Origin: a virus
Length of the DNA stretch: 64,000 nt
Direction: 5' to 3' (one strand)
IMG/VR virus record: IMGVR_UViG_3300027833_000001
Span: 1-64,000 of that record
The position numbers and the translations under genes were made by a program. Numbering within the stretch: position 1 is the first letter of the stretch; the number at the start of each line of letters is the position of its first letter. This document shows, piece by piece, positions 41,733-49,793 of the stretch. Under the pieces are notes generated by a model. It saw only the letters and a program-made list of their open reading frames with translations. It had not been told where the DNA came from and did no database searches.

Positions 41733-42369
41733 ACTGGCAATAGCAACCACCGTGGTTGTTGCAAGTCTTGGCATTGCTGATTCTGTTGCAATTGGACAAG
41801 ATGATGATTTACGCCTCGTGCTTGAGCAACCTTTTTACAGGGCTGAGATAGGTCAGATCAGTGAGATTAGAGGATGGGCATTACATCCAACTGAACAAAT
41901 TGATACAATAGAAATCTATATTGATAATCAGTTCTACTCTATTGTTCCTGTCGGTGGACAGCGAGGTGATGTTTACAACGCATATCCCGATGCAGTAAGT
42001 TCTAGATATTCTGGTTATGCACAAACAGTAAACTTCAAGACTTTACCGCCTGGGTTTCATACCATGCAAGTTGTAGCATATACTGTTGAAGGTAGCTATA
42101 ACGCTATAACGTCCGAGTTCTGTGTGGATGGATTTACTGGTGAGTTTATCAGTGATTCTTCAAGTATAAATTTACAAACAGTAGCGCGATTACACACGGA
42201 TAAAAATGCTCTGATATTAGAAGGTATGGAAGTTGACGGATACCTATATAATGTCGAGTTGGTGTGGAACAAAGCCACGCAAGGATTTATCATTGAGCAA
42301 ACTACTCCTTACGAATATATCAATGGCGATTATTCTAAGCATTGTCGAGTATGCGCTCCAGATATGTAA
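41719..42369 (+). CDS. Exported beta-rich protein
   Basis: 216 aa from ATG 41719 (GGAGGA RBS). N-terminal signal peptide (~1-25, LAIATTVVVASLGIADSVA). The mature part (GWALHPTEQIDTIEIYIDN, then GFHTMQVVAYTVEG) is an Ig-like beta-sandwich of a kind found in secreted bacterial proteins. Two C-terminal cysteines may form a disulfide. It is likely periplasmic or surface-exposed and could alter the host envelope. Confidence 0.65.
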   Translation: MYLTKLAIATTVVVASLGIADSVAIGQDDDLRLVLEQPFYRAEIGQISEIRGWALHPTEQIDTIEIYIDNQFYSIVPVGGQRGDVYNAYPDAVSSRYSGYAQTVNFKTLPPGFHTMQVVAYTVEGSYNAITSEFCVDGFTGEFISDSSSINLQTVARLHTDKNALILEGMEVDGYLYNVELVWNKATQGFIIEQTTPYEYINGDYSKHCRVCAPDM

Positions 42370-42397
42370 TTTTTTTGACAATAAATACGATTGCCAC

Positions 42398-42426
42398 TTG
42401 ACTTTTACAACTGTTTAGTTTATAAT
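42398..42426 (+). promoter_or_regulatory. Sigma-70 promoter
   Basis: TTGACT (42398-42403), 17-bp spacer, TATAAT (42421-42426). Reads into the 22-aa ORF at 42452. Confidence 0.75.
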
Positions 42427-42451
42427 GGCACACATCAATAGGGAGGCGCAA

Positions 42452-42520
42452 ATGACGAAAACAATAGTAATCGAACTTACGGTAGCTATAGCGTGTTTAA
42501 TAATTCTCGTTACACTATAA
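42452..42520 (+). CDS. 22-aa hydrophobic peptide
   Basis: ATG with GGGAGG (42441-42446) as an excellent RBS and its own sigma-70 promoter. The product is one membrane helix (TVAIACLIILVTL after a short polar start). Such short hydrophobic peptides can act as membrane-active or regulatory proteins, but nothing here identifies it. Confidence 0.45.
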   Translation: MTKTIVIELTVAIACLIILVTL

Positions 42521-42548
42521 GCGTATATTATTAAACCTATGTCTCTTA

Positions 42549-42647
42549 TTGGTCTGCTGGATTGCCGAAGAAAAAGATCCAGAGTTGTGTCGATTAAAAA
42601 GTCGTGGTGAACAGTCCGCGATTATTGAATACGAGGTAGATTTATAA
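42549..42647 (+). CDS. Possible 32-aa ORF with TTG start
   Basis: TTG-started frame giving a plausible soluble peptide (VCWIAEEKDPELCRLKSRGE) with no clear RBS. The frame is open upstream to two stops within the preceding peptide gene, so it might be the tail of a frameshifted protein. Low confidence. Confidence 0.2.
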   Translation: MVCWIAEEKDPELCRLKSRGEQSAIIEYEVDL

Positions 42648-42657
42648 GTTTTAGGTT

Positions 42658-42665
42658 TATAAATA
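42658..42665 (+). promoter_or_regulatory. T4-type late promoter box TATAAATA
   Basis: TATAAATAGT. The predicted +1 near 42671 is directly in front of a hairpin, 227 bases upstream of the next gene. Confidence 0.6.
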
Positions 42666-42670
42666 GTATT

Positions 42671-42875
42671 AGAACAACCCGGTTGTAGTCCTGAGTAAAG
42701 ACTCCACCCTGTACTAAGTTAAACTGCTCCGTCAATAGAGCCAAATGCCATTGACGTTAAGCCATAGACTCCTGAGTAAGAGTATAAAACTTCTCCGGCT
42801 GTCACCTCTCTCAAAACACCGGCAGTCGTTAAACGGAGGGTCCTGGGCATGACGCTTAAACTGCCCAACTTTTTA
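42671..42875 (+). ncRNA. Candidate late non-coding RNA
   Basis: A ~205-nt stretch from the predicted late start to a T-run, without a convincing plus-strand ORF. It begins with hairpin ACAAC/GTTGT (42674-42686), has repeated CCTGAGTAA and TTAAACTGC elements, and ends with GGGCA (42845-42849) / TGCCC (42862-42866) followed by T5 (42870-42874). It could instead be a long structured leader of the gene at 42898. A 43-codon minus-strand frame (42719-42850) is the coding alternative. Confidence 0.35.
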
Positions 42876-42897
42876 TAATGATCAAGTGGAGAATATG

Positions 42898-43269
42898 ATG
42901 TCAGATGAAACACCCAAACCAGAAGTAGAAGAAAGTGCTGAGTATGAAAACTTTCTAGGACAGAAAGCGACTGAGTATGAAGCTCCTTCATTATCTGATG
43001 TCCTTGGAGTGGATCAAGAAGACTTACGTGGTAGTGTAAACCCAGTCAAAGATCATTGGGTAGGTATGCCAGAATACGAACATAAAAAAGATGCTGGTCC
43101 ATTTAAATCTATCAATGTACATTTTCGCAACGAAGAAGATTATCAAGCATTTGCTGAACTGCTAGGTACTGGTTTAACAAAGAGAACAAAAAGCATTTGG
43201 TATCCAAAACAATCTATTACAGCAAATTCATTAATGCGTTGGATGCAGGAAGATGATGCCGATGCGTAG
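42898..43269 (+). CDS. Acidic hypothetical protein
   Basis: 123 aa from ATG 42898 (TGGAGA at 42887-42892; ATG 42895 also possible). Strongly acidic N-terminal half, then a compact domain (FKSINVHFRNEEDYQAFAELLG) resembling a small ferredoxin-like or RRM-like pattern, and a WYPKQS motif. It overlaps the following glycosyltransferase gene by 17 bases and may partner it. Confidence 0.55.
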   Translation: MSDETPKPEVEESAEYENFLGQKATEYEAPSLSDVLGVDQEDLRGSVNPVKDHWVGMPEYEHKKDAGPFKSINVHFRNEEDYQAFAELLGTGLTKRTKSIWYPKQSITANSLMRWMQEDDADA

Positions 43270-44197
43270 TAATCAATATCCAATTTACATAGTATCTAAG
43301 GGTAGACATGAATCCATGTTTACTTCTAGAAGTCTTGATAAGATGAATACGCAACATTACATTGCTATTGAACCACAAGACTATGACAACTATGTACAAG
43401 CGTTCGTAGAGTTCGGTATTACTACTGCTACTCTTTTAGTTCTACCCTTTAGCAATCATGGTGATGGACCTGGTCGCGCACGTAATTGGTGTTGGGATCA
43501 TTCGATGCAAAATGGCTTTGATGCTCATTGGGTACTTGATGATAACATACAATCATTCTATAGATTCAATGATAACATACGAATACGTGTGGGCTCAAGT
43601 GTATTCTTTAGAGTAATGGAGGATTTCTTTGACCGATACGATAATCTTTATATTGCTGGTCCTCAGTACCGCTTTTTTATTGCACCCAATCAGAGTTATC
43701 CGCCTTTTGTGGCGAACACTCGTATTTACTCTTGCCTTCTTATTAGGAATGATTGTTCTCACAGATGGCGAGGTAGATACAACGAAGATACGGACATCTG
43801 CTTGCGAGTTCTTAAGGACGGAGACTGCACAGTCCAATTTAACGCCTTCTTACAGGGCAAAGTTGCAACACAAACTGTAAAGGGGGGAAATTCCACTGAG
43901 TTCTATCATAAGGAGGGTATGGAAGAAGGGTTATCTGAAGAACAAGTTGCACAGATGACAAAGGAGAAAGGTGAAAGATATAACATCGATGGCACCATAA
44001 ATAAATCACAGATGCTGGAGGATATGCACCCAGATGTAGCCAGAGTAGTTTGGCGATACGGAAGGTGGCATCACTATGTTGATTATTCATCTTTTAAAAA
44101 GAATAAATTAATCTTGAAAGAAGGAGAAACATTGCCCAATGTGAAAGTAGATAACTATGGCATGAAGCTAGTTACCCTTGAAGAGAAAATAACTTAA
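43253..44197 (+). CDS. TET-associated-type glycosyltransferase
   Basis: 314 aa. YPIYIVSKGRHE (9-20), then HYIAIEPQDYDNY, then LPFSNHGDGPGRARNWCWDHS (64-84) and HWVLDDNIQSFYR (92-104, D96/D97 as the metal site) are the signatures of the TAGT family, found in phages beside base-modifying enzymes and in eukaryotic GREB1. It probably transfers a sugar to a modified base or another acceptor. No TET/JBP or cytosine hydroxymethylase is in the window. ATGs at 43253, 43256 and 43262 are alternative starts. Confidence 0.72.
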   Translation: MMPMRSNQYPIYIVSKGRHESMFTSRSLDKMNTQHYIAIEPQDYDNYVQAFVEFGITTATLLVLPFSNHGDGPGRARNWCWDHSMQNGFDAHWVLDDNIQSFYRFNDNIRIRVGSSVFFRVMEDFFDRYDNLYIAGPQYRFFIAPNQSYPPFVANTRIYSCLLIRNDCSHRWRGRYNEDTDICLRVLKDGDCTVQFNAFLQGKVATQTVKGGNSTEFYHKEGMEEGLSEEQVAQMTKEKGERYNIDGTINKSQMLEDMHPDVARVVWRYGRWHHYVDYSSFKKNKLILKEGETLPNVKVDNYGMKLVTLEEKIT

Positions 44198-44215
44198 AAT
44201 AAAGTAAAAAAAGGG

Positions 44216-44244
44216 TTGACAAATGCAATCAAGCCTGCTATAAT
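44216..44244 (+). promoter_or_regulatory. Consensus sigma-70 promoter
   Basis: TTGACA (44216-44221), 17-bp spacer, TATAAT (44239-44244), preceded by AAAAAAGGG. Drives the isolated gene at 44310. Confidence 0.85.
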
Positions 44245-44309
44245 GTGTATTGTAAGTTGGAAAACTATTTACATTTCTGAAACTATATTATTGATAACGG
44301 AGAACGTCT

Positions 44310-44591
44310 ATGACAACTCAAACTGTAACTACTAAATCTAGCCAAGTCCTTTCTGCCTTTATGGCGGGTGAAGAACTTTCAGCTGGTCAATTGAAGCAAC
44401 GCTTTCAAGTCGGCAACCCTACTGCAACTGTTTCGGCACTGCGAATGAAGGGCTATGCTATTTACCTTAACCAAGGCACCAAAGACTCTAGGGGTCGACT
44501 CGGTGTCTCTAAGTATCGATTAGGTTCGCCTAGTCGTGCTGTAATTGCGGCTGGATATCAAGCACTAGCGGCTGCGGCAAAGACTGCATAG
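44310..44591 (+). CDS. Small winged-helix-like DNA-binding protein
   Basis: 93 aa. Residues ~10-55 (SQVLSAFMAGEELSAGQLKQ, then NPTATVSALRMKGYAIYLN) match a winged helix-turn-helix: helix 2 and recognition helix, then the beta wing (KDSRGRLGVSKYRLG). A monocistronic gene between a consensus promoter and a strong terminator, it is a likely early transcription regulator. Confidence 0.7.
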   Translation: MTTQTVTTKSSQVLSAFMAGEELSAGQLKQRFQVGNPTATVSALRMKGYAIYLNQGTKDSRGRLGVSKYRLGSPSRAVIAAGYQALAAAAKTA

Positions 44592-44622
44592 TCTAGCCAT
44601 TATCCAACTTACAGCACTAAAG

Positions 44623-44648
44623 AGGGAGCTTAACGGCTCCCTTTTTTT
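44623..44648 (+). terminator. Rho-independent terminator between convergent genes
   Basis: AGGGAGC (44623-44629) pairs with GCTCCCT (44636-44642) over TTAACG, followed by T7. It ends the winged-helix gene transcript. The minus-strand gene stop at 44647 overlaps the T-run. Confidence 0.88.
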
Positions 44649-45477
44649 ATGCAGTTTTGTAATGACTGTCTGGTAATTTTATCTGGTGTTCCATTACTAC
44701 AGCACTACCCTTTATAACAGGTCCTATATTATAAGGTGACTTCTTTACTGATTTGAATGTCATTGACATTGTTATCTGATACCCCTGGCTACCAGTAGGC
44801 TTCTTATTACGCTCTTCCAGTAAGAGAGCCTTAGAAACACCCTTAGACTGTATTCTGATTCTCAATACACATTTATGTGAACGACTCCACAAAGGAACTT
44901 TAGGTGCAGTACATTGCATCTTTGCTGGATCTTTACCTCCCAGTAAAAAGAATCCATGAGTTCCTACATTAATGTAGTACGTGTCTTTTAGGTTATAATA
45001 TTTTTCAATTGAGGTATCTGGTAAATCAAATAATATGTCCTTGCTATTTTCCAAGTCTTGTTTATATCGTTCTTCTACATTTGGTCGACCAGCTTTTTCC
45101 CATCGTTGGAGCCATTTAGCATCTCTGTCTTCTGCAATCCAAAGTCTCTTTTGACCCTGTAGCCATTTTCTCTTTATTGCAGTGAGTACTCCATTCTTTT
45201 CTCCAAGACTTTTCATAAATTCTTTTTCTTTAGAACCGCCAGTATCACCAATTCTAACATCATTCTTGGAGTTGTTATACTTTATCACAAGAGAGCCAGC
45301 ATCTGCTAGGTCTTTCTTTAGTTCGCATCCGTAGTCTACTCCATTTATGGTCAAGTCTAAGTCTGGTCTATCACTTGATGCACCAGCTGGAATATAGTTT
45401 TTCTTTACAAGCCCAAACTTTACCTTCTTGAGGGCATTTGCTACGTTAGCCTCATATAGAAATCCTTCTTGTGCCAT
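44647..45477 (-). CDS. PD-(D/E)XK nuclease-like protein
   Basis: 276 aa. RPDLDLTI with D39/D41, then CELKK with E52-x-K54, is the PD-(D/E)XK restriction-endonuclease-fold signature, preceded by a helix (GFLYEANVANALKKV) typical of the fold. It could be a structure-specific or DNA-processing nuclease. It is the last gene of a minus-strand late operon otherwise made of envelope or virion-type proteins. Start overlaps the upstream 48-aa gene. Confidence 0.62.
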   Translation of the reverse strand: MAQEGFLYEANVANALKKVKFGLVKKNYIPAGASSDRPDLDLTINGVDYGCELKKDLADAGSLVIKYNNSKNDVRIGDTGGSKEKEFMKSLGEKNGVLTAIKRKWLQGQKRLWIAEDRDAKWLQRWEKAGRPNVEERYKQDLENSKDILFDLPDTSIEKYYNLKDTYYINVGTHGFFLLGGKDPAKMQCTAPKVPLWSRSHKCVLRIRIQSKGVSKALLLEERNKKPTGSQGYQITMSMTFKSVKKSPYNIGPVIKGSAVVMEHQIKLPDSHYKTA

Positions 45478-45623
45478 TATTTTCCTTGACCTCTGTATTT
45501 TTTATAGGATCTCTTTTTGGATTTATTCATGGAACTCATCTTCAAAGTTCCTCTACCAATACTAGTTCCTTTAATTGTAGGCTCTATTGTTACTTGCGCC
45601 CCGATGCCTCTTTGCTTTGCCAT
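45477..45623 (-). CDS. 48-aa basic protein
   Basis: ATG at 45623, stop overlapping the next ATG. The product (AKQRGIGAQVTIEPTIKGTS, then SSMNKSKKRSYKKYRGQGK) is strongly basic at the C-terminus and has the look of a small protein conserved in marine T4-like phages. It may bind DNA or the virion. Function unknown. Confidence 0.6.
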   Translation of the reverse strand: MAKQRGIGAQVTIEPTIKGTSIGRGTLKMSSMNKSKKRSYKKYRGQGK

Positions 45624-45624
45624 A

Positions 45625-46098
45625 TTACTGTCCTGCCAATGGGTTCTCTAATGCTAACTGAATTTGATCTGCAATAGACTTTCGGATATCAATCAACTCT
45701 TTACCGGTGTCTCTTTCAAGTTCATATAGTCTTTTGTCAGAACTTCTAAGATCCACAGAAAATCCACCTAAGTCTCCGTCGATTCTATTTATGCTTTCTC
45801 GCATCACGGAAAGATTAGTCTGCATTGCTTCAATCTTTGTGTCGTAAGATCCAATTATAGTATTCTGGCTTTCAACTGTTTCTTCTAGTACTGCTATTGA
45901 TTGATTTATAGCTGACAAGTCTGGTGCAACATATTCTTGGATAGTTTCTTTCATGTCCATGTAATCTTTATAGACTTCAAAACCTCCATATAACACACCA
46001 ACCGCGGACGATAGTGCAACTAGGATTCCAAATACTTTGCCTCCCTTAAATGAGATGCCACCGACCTCTATTTCCATTCCTTCTTTTTCTTTAGACAT
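45625..46098 (-). CDS. Membrane-anchored coiled-coil protein
   Basis: 157 aa. Residues ~20-42 form a membrane segment (VFGILVALSSAVGVLYGGF); residues ~60-145 are a coiled coil with heptad Leu/Ile. Possible spanner, tape-like or envelope protein. The stop of the upstream large protein overlaps its ATG by 1 base. Confidence 0.62.
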   Translation of the reverse strand: MSKEKEGMEIEVGGISFKGGKVFGILVALSSAVGVLYGGFEVYKDYMDMKETIQEYVAPDLSAINQSIAVLEETVESQNTIIGSYDTKIEAMQTNLSVMRESINRIDGDLGGFSVDLRSSDKRLYELERDTGKELIDIRKSIADQIQLALENPLAGQ

Positions 46099-48566
46099 TA
46101 ATATTGACTCCTAATTAATTGTTGTAGTGTACCGTGATTCTCTTTCGACAAATCATACATTGTTCTGTTGTTGTCTTTGAGTTGACCTCCCAGATACACT
46201 TGATCTTGTAAATAAACTTGATCGCTTGCTGTCATCGTGTTATTGTAGTATGCACTCAAGTCTGTTCCAACCGCAATAGACTGTAACGCGACTGTTTGCC
46301 CTTGAGCGGCAATGTTTGACTTCTCTTCTCTTGCTTTCTTGTTGGCATCTGCCATCTTTTCGGCTAATGACTTTACTGGTTCTATCTCTTGCATAATCAT
46401 ATCTGTTACTGGCTCTATAATAGAGAATCCAATAGGCGCTGAATCGCCCAATGCGACATTTTGCCCTATCTGTTCTATATTCATTGCGAACTGAGTGTTG
46501 GAAGACCCTGTACCATCGTCACCTCCGCTCTCTCCAGACATTTGTGTGAATAACTGAGTATCACTACCAAATATTGCGCTTGAATTCAACTCAACACCAA
46601 TTTGACCGCCGTTATTACCGGTATTGAACTGTTGCGAACCGTTATCAGAGCCGTCAGCGTACTGATTTGAGCCGTTATTTTGTGATCCTGCCGATCCATC
46701 GCTATTTTGTTGTTGATTTTGATTTGATTGACCGGAATTTTGATTCATATCTTGTACATTTCCGTTATTTTGACTATTATTAGAAACATTTCCGTTGCTT
46801 TGACTATTATTAGAAACATTTCCGTTGCCATTGTTGTTTTTACCCGCACTATTGCTAGAATTTGTCTCTATACTTGAAATTAATTTACTTGTTGTTGATA
46901 ATGAGAGTGATAAAGCTAACTTGTTGCCACCTTTTTTGCTTGGACTGCTTGGCTTTGATAATTCTTCCAGTGATCCCGGCTCTTCAAGTACTTCTTCCTC
47001 TGCTTCTTCTTCTCTGATATCTCTTTCCGCTCTAGATTCGTCAGGACGATCTTCTTCCAAGTCTGCAATGTCTTCAATTTCCTCAAATAGTTCTTCTTGT
47101 GGTTCTTCAAAACTTCTTTCAAAGTCTTGGATGTCTTCAAACTGTTCTTCAAAGAATGGTTCTTCCCTAGGCATAGGAAAATTTTCTGGTCTTTCTTGAT
47201 GTTCATGTGGAGCCAATCCTGGTAAATCTTCAGGTCGTTCTATCATTACCAGTTCGAAGGCTCCAGCTTCTTGAAATTCTTCTCCGGGTATGAACTCTTC
47301 GCTAATAGGGGGTGCGGGATAAAATGTCCCTTCTTCTGGAATGTCAAATCCGCCTTGAAAATCTTCTTGGTGTCCATCTGGTACGGACCCAAACGTGAAA
47401 AGAGATCCATCTGCATCTTCTCTAGGCATATCCCCTGTCTCATTGCTAAATCCATAAAATTCCTCCTCTGACACTCCGAAACTATCTTCAAATGATTGTC
47501 CGTCATCTTGACCACCATTATTGGATCCATCGAAAGGGTCATTATTAAAGTTGGGTTGTCCGTCATCTTGTCCGTCATCAGGTCCAAAAGCAAAATTGTC
47601 ATCTTCCCAGTAATCTTCAAAGTCATCCATCATATAGCCAGGACAGAACTGGTCAGATTGTGGATCGTTATTACATTCGTTTTCGTATACTGCTTCATCA
47701 TAGAACTCGCACTCTGAGTTTGATGTTTGATCATCATTACATTGTTGTGCAAATACGGCAGCCGCATATCCAGGACAAGTAGAATCATTCAATGCGTTAG
47801 AACAATCAACACTTGCTACTGAAGAGTAACCACCGTCTGTACCATACCATGCTCTACCACCCGGTACTGTCTCTGAATGAAAGTCTATATTAAATTCTGT
47901 AAAATTGCTATCTGCAAATTGTAGCTGATTCAACTCCGACTCGTTATCCTCATTTGCTGTTAAGTCACCAGTAAATCCAATAAACACATCGTGGTTTGTT
48001 ATATCAACTTCATCATATACAAAATCAAACGAATTGTCGGTATGTATATTGACTTGGAATGTGTTCTTGTTGTTATTATAGTATTCATTTACATTGTACC
48101 ACAGAAATGACGAACCTGAATTACTGGTTTCATAAAAGAATCCACTATTAGCACCATTAGTCTTGTCTATTATGTCAGTCCATAAAGGAGCTATCATATA
48201 ACTGTAGGGAGTTATATTACCACCCGCTGATTCTAATGCTTTAAGATTAAGTCCATCACAACACAAACTTCGGTTAAAGTTATTGATCGAGGCATTTCCT
48301 AATCTGCTATTACCAATTCCAGATGATGAATCATAGAACATAAGAAAACCATTAGTTGACATCCATGCATCATTAAATGTGCCACCATAGTATGTGAATG
48401 AATGTCCTAAAGATATCTTCATAATAGAGTCATCAAAATTTTGTCCATCCATAACTTGCGTCATACCAGAAGGGCTTAATAGGTCTGGAGACGCATGAGT
48501 ATTATTGCCAAATGTGCCTACCAAAAGATAGGCTAGAAAAAATAACCCTGCAAACCAATTACGCAT
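46098..48566 (-). CDS. Large exported NIDO-like protein with acidic and Asn-rich regions
   Basis: 822 aa. Signal peptide (~1-25). Residues ~55-230 resemble the NIDO (nidogen-like) extracellular domain: TYYGGTFNDAWMSTNGFLMFYD, then APLWTDIID, then FDFVYDEVDI. A repeated cysteine-rich unit (CPGYAAAVFAQQCNDD, then FCPGYM) follows at ~255-310, then a very acidic region, then a Gln/Asn/Gly-rich tract with NVSNNSQ repeats at ~575-650. It is probably a surface or virion adhesin-like protein. Confidence 0.68.
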   Translation of the reverse strand: MRNWFAGLFFLAYLLVGTFGNNTHASPDLLSPSGMTQVMDGQNFDDSIMKISLGHSFTYYGGTFNDAWMSTNGFLMFYDSSSGIGNSRLGNASINNFNRSLCCDGLNLKALESAGGNITPYSYMIAPLWTDIIDKTNGANSGFFYETSNSGSSFLWYNVNEYYNNNKNTFQVNIHTDNSFDFVYDEVDITNHDVFIGFTGDLTANEDNESELNQLQFADSNFTEFNIDFHSETVPGGRAWYGTDGGYSSVASVDCSNALNDSTCPGYAAAVFAQQCNDDQTSNSECEFYDEAVYENECNNDPQSDQFCPGYMMDDFEDYWEDDNFAFGPDDGQDDGQPNFNNDPFDGSNNGGQDDGQSFEDSFGVSEEEFYGFSNETGDMPREDADGSLFTFGSVPDGHQEDFQGGFDIPEEGTFYPAPPISEEFIPGEEFQEAGAFELVMIERPEDLPGLAPHEHQERPENFPMPREEPFFEEQFEDIQDFERSFEEPQEELFEEIEDIADLEEDRPDESRAERDIREEEAEEEVLEEPGSLEELSKPSSPSKKGGNKLALSLSLSTTSKLISSIETNSSNSAGKNNNGNGNVSNNSQSNGNVSNNSQNNGNVQDMNQNSGQSNQNQQQNSDGSAGSQNNGSNQYADGSDNGSQQFNTGNNGGQIGVELNSSAIFGSDTQLFTQMSGESGGDDGTGSSNTQFAMNIEQIGQNVALGDSAPIGFSIIEPVTDMIMQEIEPVKSLAEKMADANKKAREEKSNIAAQGQTVALQSIAVGTDLSAYYNNTMTASDQVYLQDQVYLGGQLKDNNRTMYDLSKENHGTLQQLIRSQY

Positions 48567-48568
48567 GG

Positions 48569-49708
48569 CTACTTACAGACCTGTTCTTCTGGATATGATG
48601 CACAAAATTCAGGTTTTTTCCAAACTCTATATTCCATATTTTTATTAGATTTGATTGTTGTTCCGTTTGTCTTATCGAACACTCCATCAGGCATTCTTTC
48701 TGGTGATTGTTGCCATCTTGTTAAAGCATCATCGCCAATCTCTCCTTGGAATGGGCAAGGAGTTCCTGCCATTCGCATTGCGCTCCAGACTCTTTTGTCT
48801 TGGCACATTAAAGATACTGCGGCTACTTTCATGCCCATATCATACATTGTTTTGGAAAGTTTTATTCTCTCACAATTCATATCTCTTACAGACTTACCAG
48901 CAGACACACCGAATATTTGCGTCTGCACTGCACCACTGATTCCAGTTGTACATAAGTCTTGTGAGTATGATGAGCCAATACTAGGTGCGATTGCACTAGG
49001 AGGTGGAGACTTGATAGTAGTCTCTGATTTGTTTATATTCTCGTTTCTATTTGTATTCTCGTTCTTACTGTTGATATCAGATTTACTTTCTGATTTAGAG
49101 TTGTTGTTATTGGTGTTAGTATTATCCGAAGTACTATCACTTTTAACATTCTGGTCTACAGTTGAGTTCGAATTGGAATTAGAAGTTGAGTTCGAATTTA
49201 CCGTACTGTTGTTATTGTTATTGTTGGTGCTAGTACTGTTGATAGTGCTGGCATTTGTATTGGTATTATTGTTGGTATTATTCGAGGTGCTGTTGCTAGT
49301 ATTATTATTGGTATTAGTATTTGCACTAGTACTGTTAATAACACTAGTATTATTGTTGTTATTAGTATTTGTACTTGTGGAAGTATTTACATTATTGTTG
49401 TTATTGGTGTTCGTATTTGTGGACGTGTTGTTATTGGTGTTCGTATTTGTGTTTACACCAGTATACGTAGTTGCATTAGTATTAGTATTGTTGTTTGTGG
49501 ACGTATTAGTATTGGTATTGTTATTGGTGTTCGTTCCAGTGACCGTAGACGTTGTAGCCGTCGTGTTATTGATGTTAGTGGTCGATGAACTTTCCTCACA
49601 ATACTGTGTACCTGCAGTACACGTACCTGTCTGTGCGCCAAAAGCCATTGGAATAGCAAAAGCTGTTGCGGTTGCAAAGAATACGCCTATGATAGTATTC
49701 CGCTTCAT
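48569..49708 (-). CDS. Exported protein with Asn/Thr-rich low-complexity domain
   Basis: 379 aa. Signal peptide (~1-25, ending around AFG|AQ). Residues ~40-235 are almost only Asn, Thr and Ser, an NTNTNNN-type low-complexity domain. The C-terminal ~135 residues are a folded domain with six Cys (CTTG, CER, CQD, CPF, CAS, CK). A periplasmic or virion-associated fibre-like protein is plausible. It is the first gene of the minus-strand operon; TAAGGAGATAC precedes the ATG. Confidence 0.7.
   Translation of the reverse strand: MKRNTIIGVFFATATAFAIPMAFGAQTGTCTAGTQYCEESSSTTNINNTTATTSTVTGTNTNNNTNTNTSTNNNTNTNATTYTGVNTNTNTNNNTSTNTNTNNNNNVNTSTSTNTNNNNNTSVINSTSANTNTNNNTSNSTSNNTNNNTNTNASTINSTSTNNNNNNSTVNSNSTSNSNSNSTVDQNVKSDSTSDNTNTNNNNSKSESKSDINSKNENTNRNENINKSETTIKSPPPSAIAPSIGSSYSQDLCTTGISGAVQTQIFGVSAGKSVRDMNCERIKLSKTMYDMGMKVAAVSLMCQDKRVWSAMRMAGTPCPFQGEIGDDALTRWQQSPERMPDGVFDKTNGTTIKSNKNMEYRVWKKPEFCASYPEEQVCK
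49003..49588 (-). repeat. In-frame Asn/Thr codon repeat region
   Basis: A ~590-base run of AAT/AAC/ACT/AGT-type codons encoding the NTNTNNN tract. It is imperfect tandem repetition, prone to length change by slippage or recombination. It is coding, not CRISPR: unit length and spacers are irregular. Confidence 0.75.
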
Positions 49709-49793
49709 TGTATCTCCTTAATAAGATTAGTAACAGCCGAGTGCTGTACTCTGACATGATAATCAAATCACTTATTATAAAGAGAAATTCCGC

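Noticed and set aside
42719-42850. 43-codon minus-strand frame beginning MPRTLRLTTAG
   Set aside because: Reads somewhat like protein, but has no clear RBS or promoter and lies in the presumed plus-strand RNA; kept only as the alternative in the ncRNA finding.
46825-47199. 124-codon plus-strand Leu/Ser-rich ORF
   Set aside because: Shadow of the acidic region of the NIDO-like protein.
49003-49588. Repeats resembling a CRISPR array
   Set aside because: Repeat unit and spacing are irregular and the stretch is an uninterrupted reading frame for a low-complexity protein.
48651-49721. 356-codon plus-strand ORF opposite the Asn/Thr-rich protein
   Set aside because: It is the mirror of the AAT/AAC/ACT codon repeat, giving Leu/Val runs; the minus strand has the signal peptide, RBS and late promoter.
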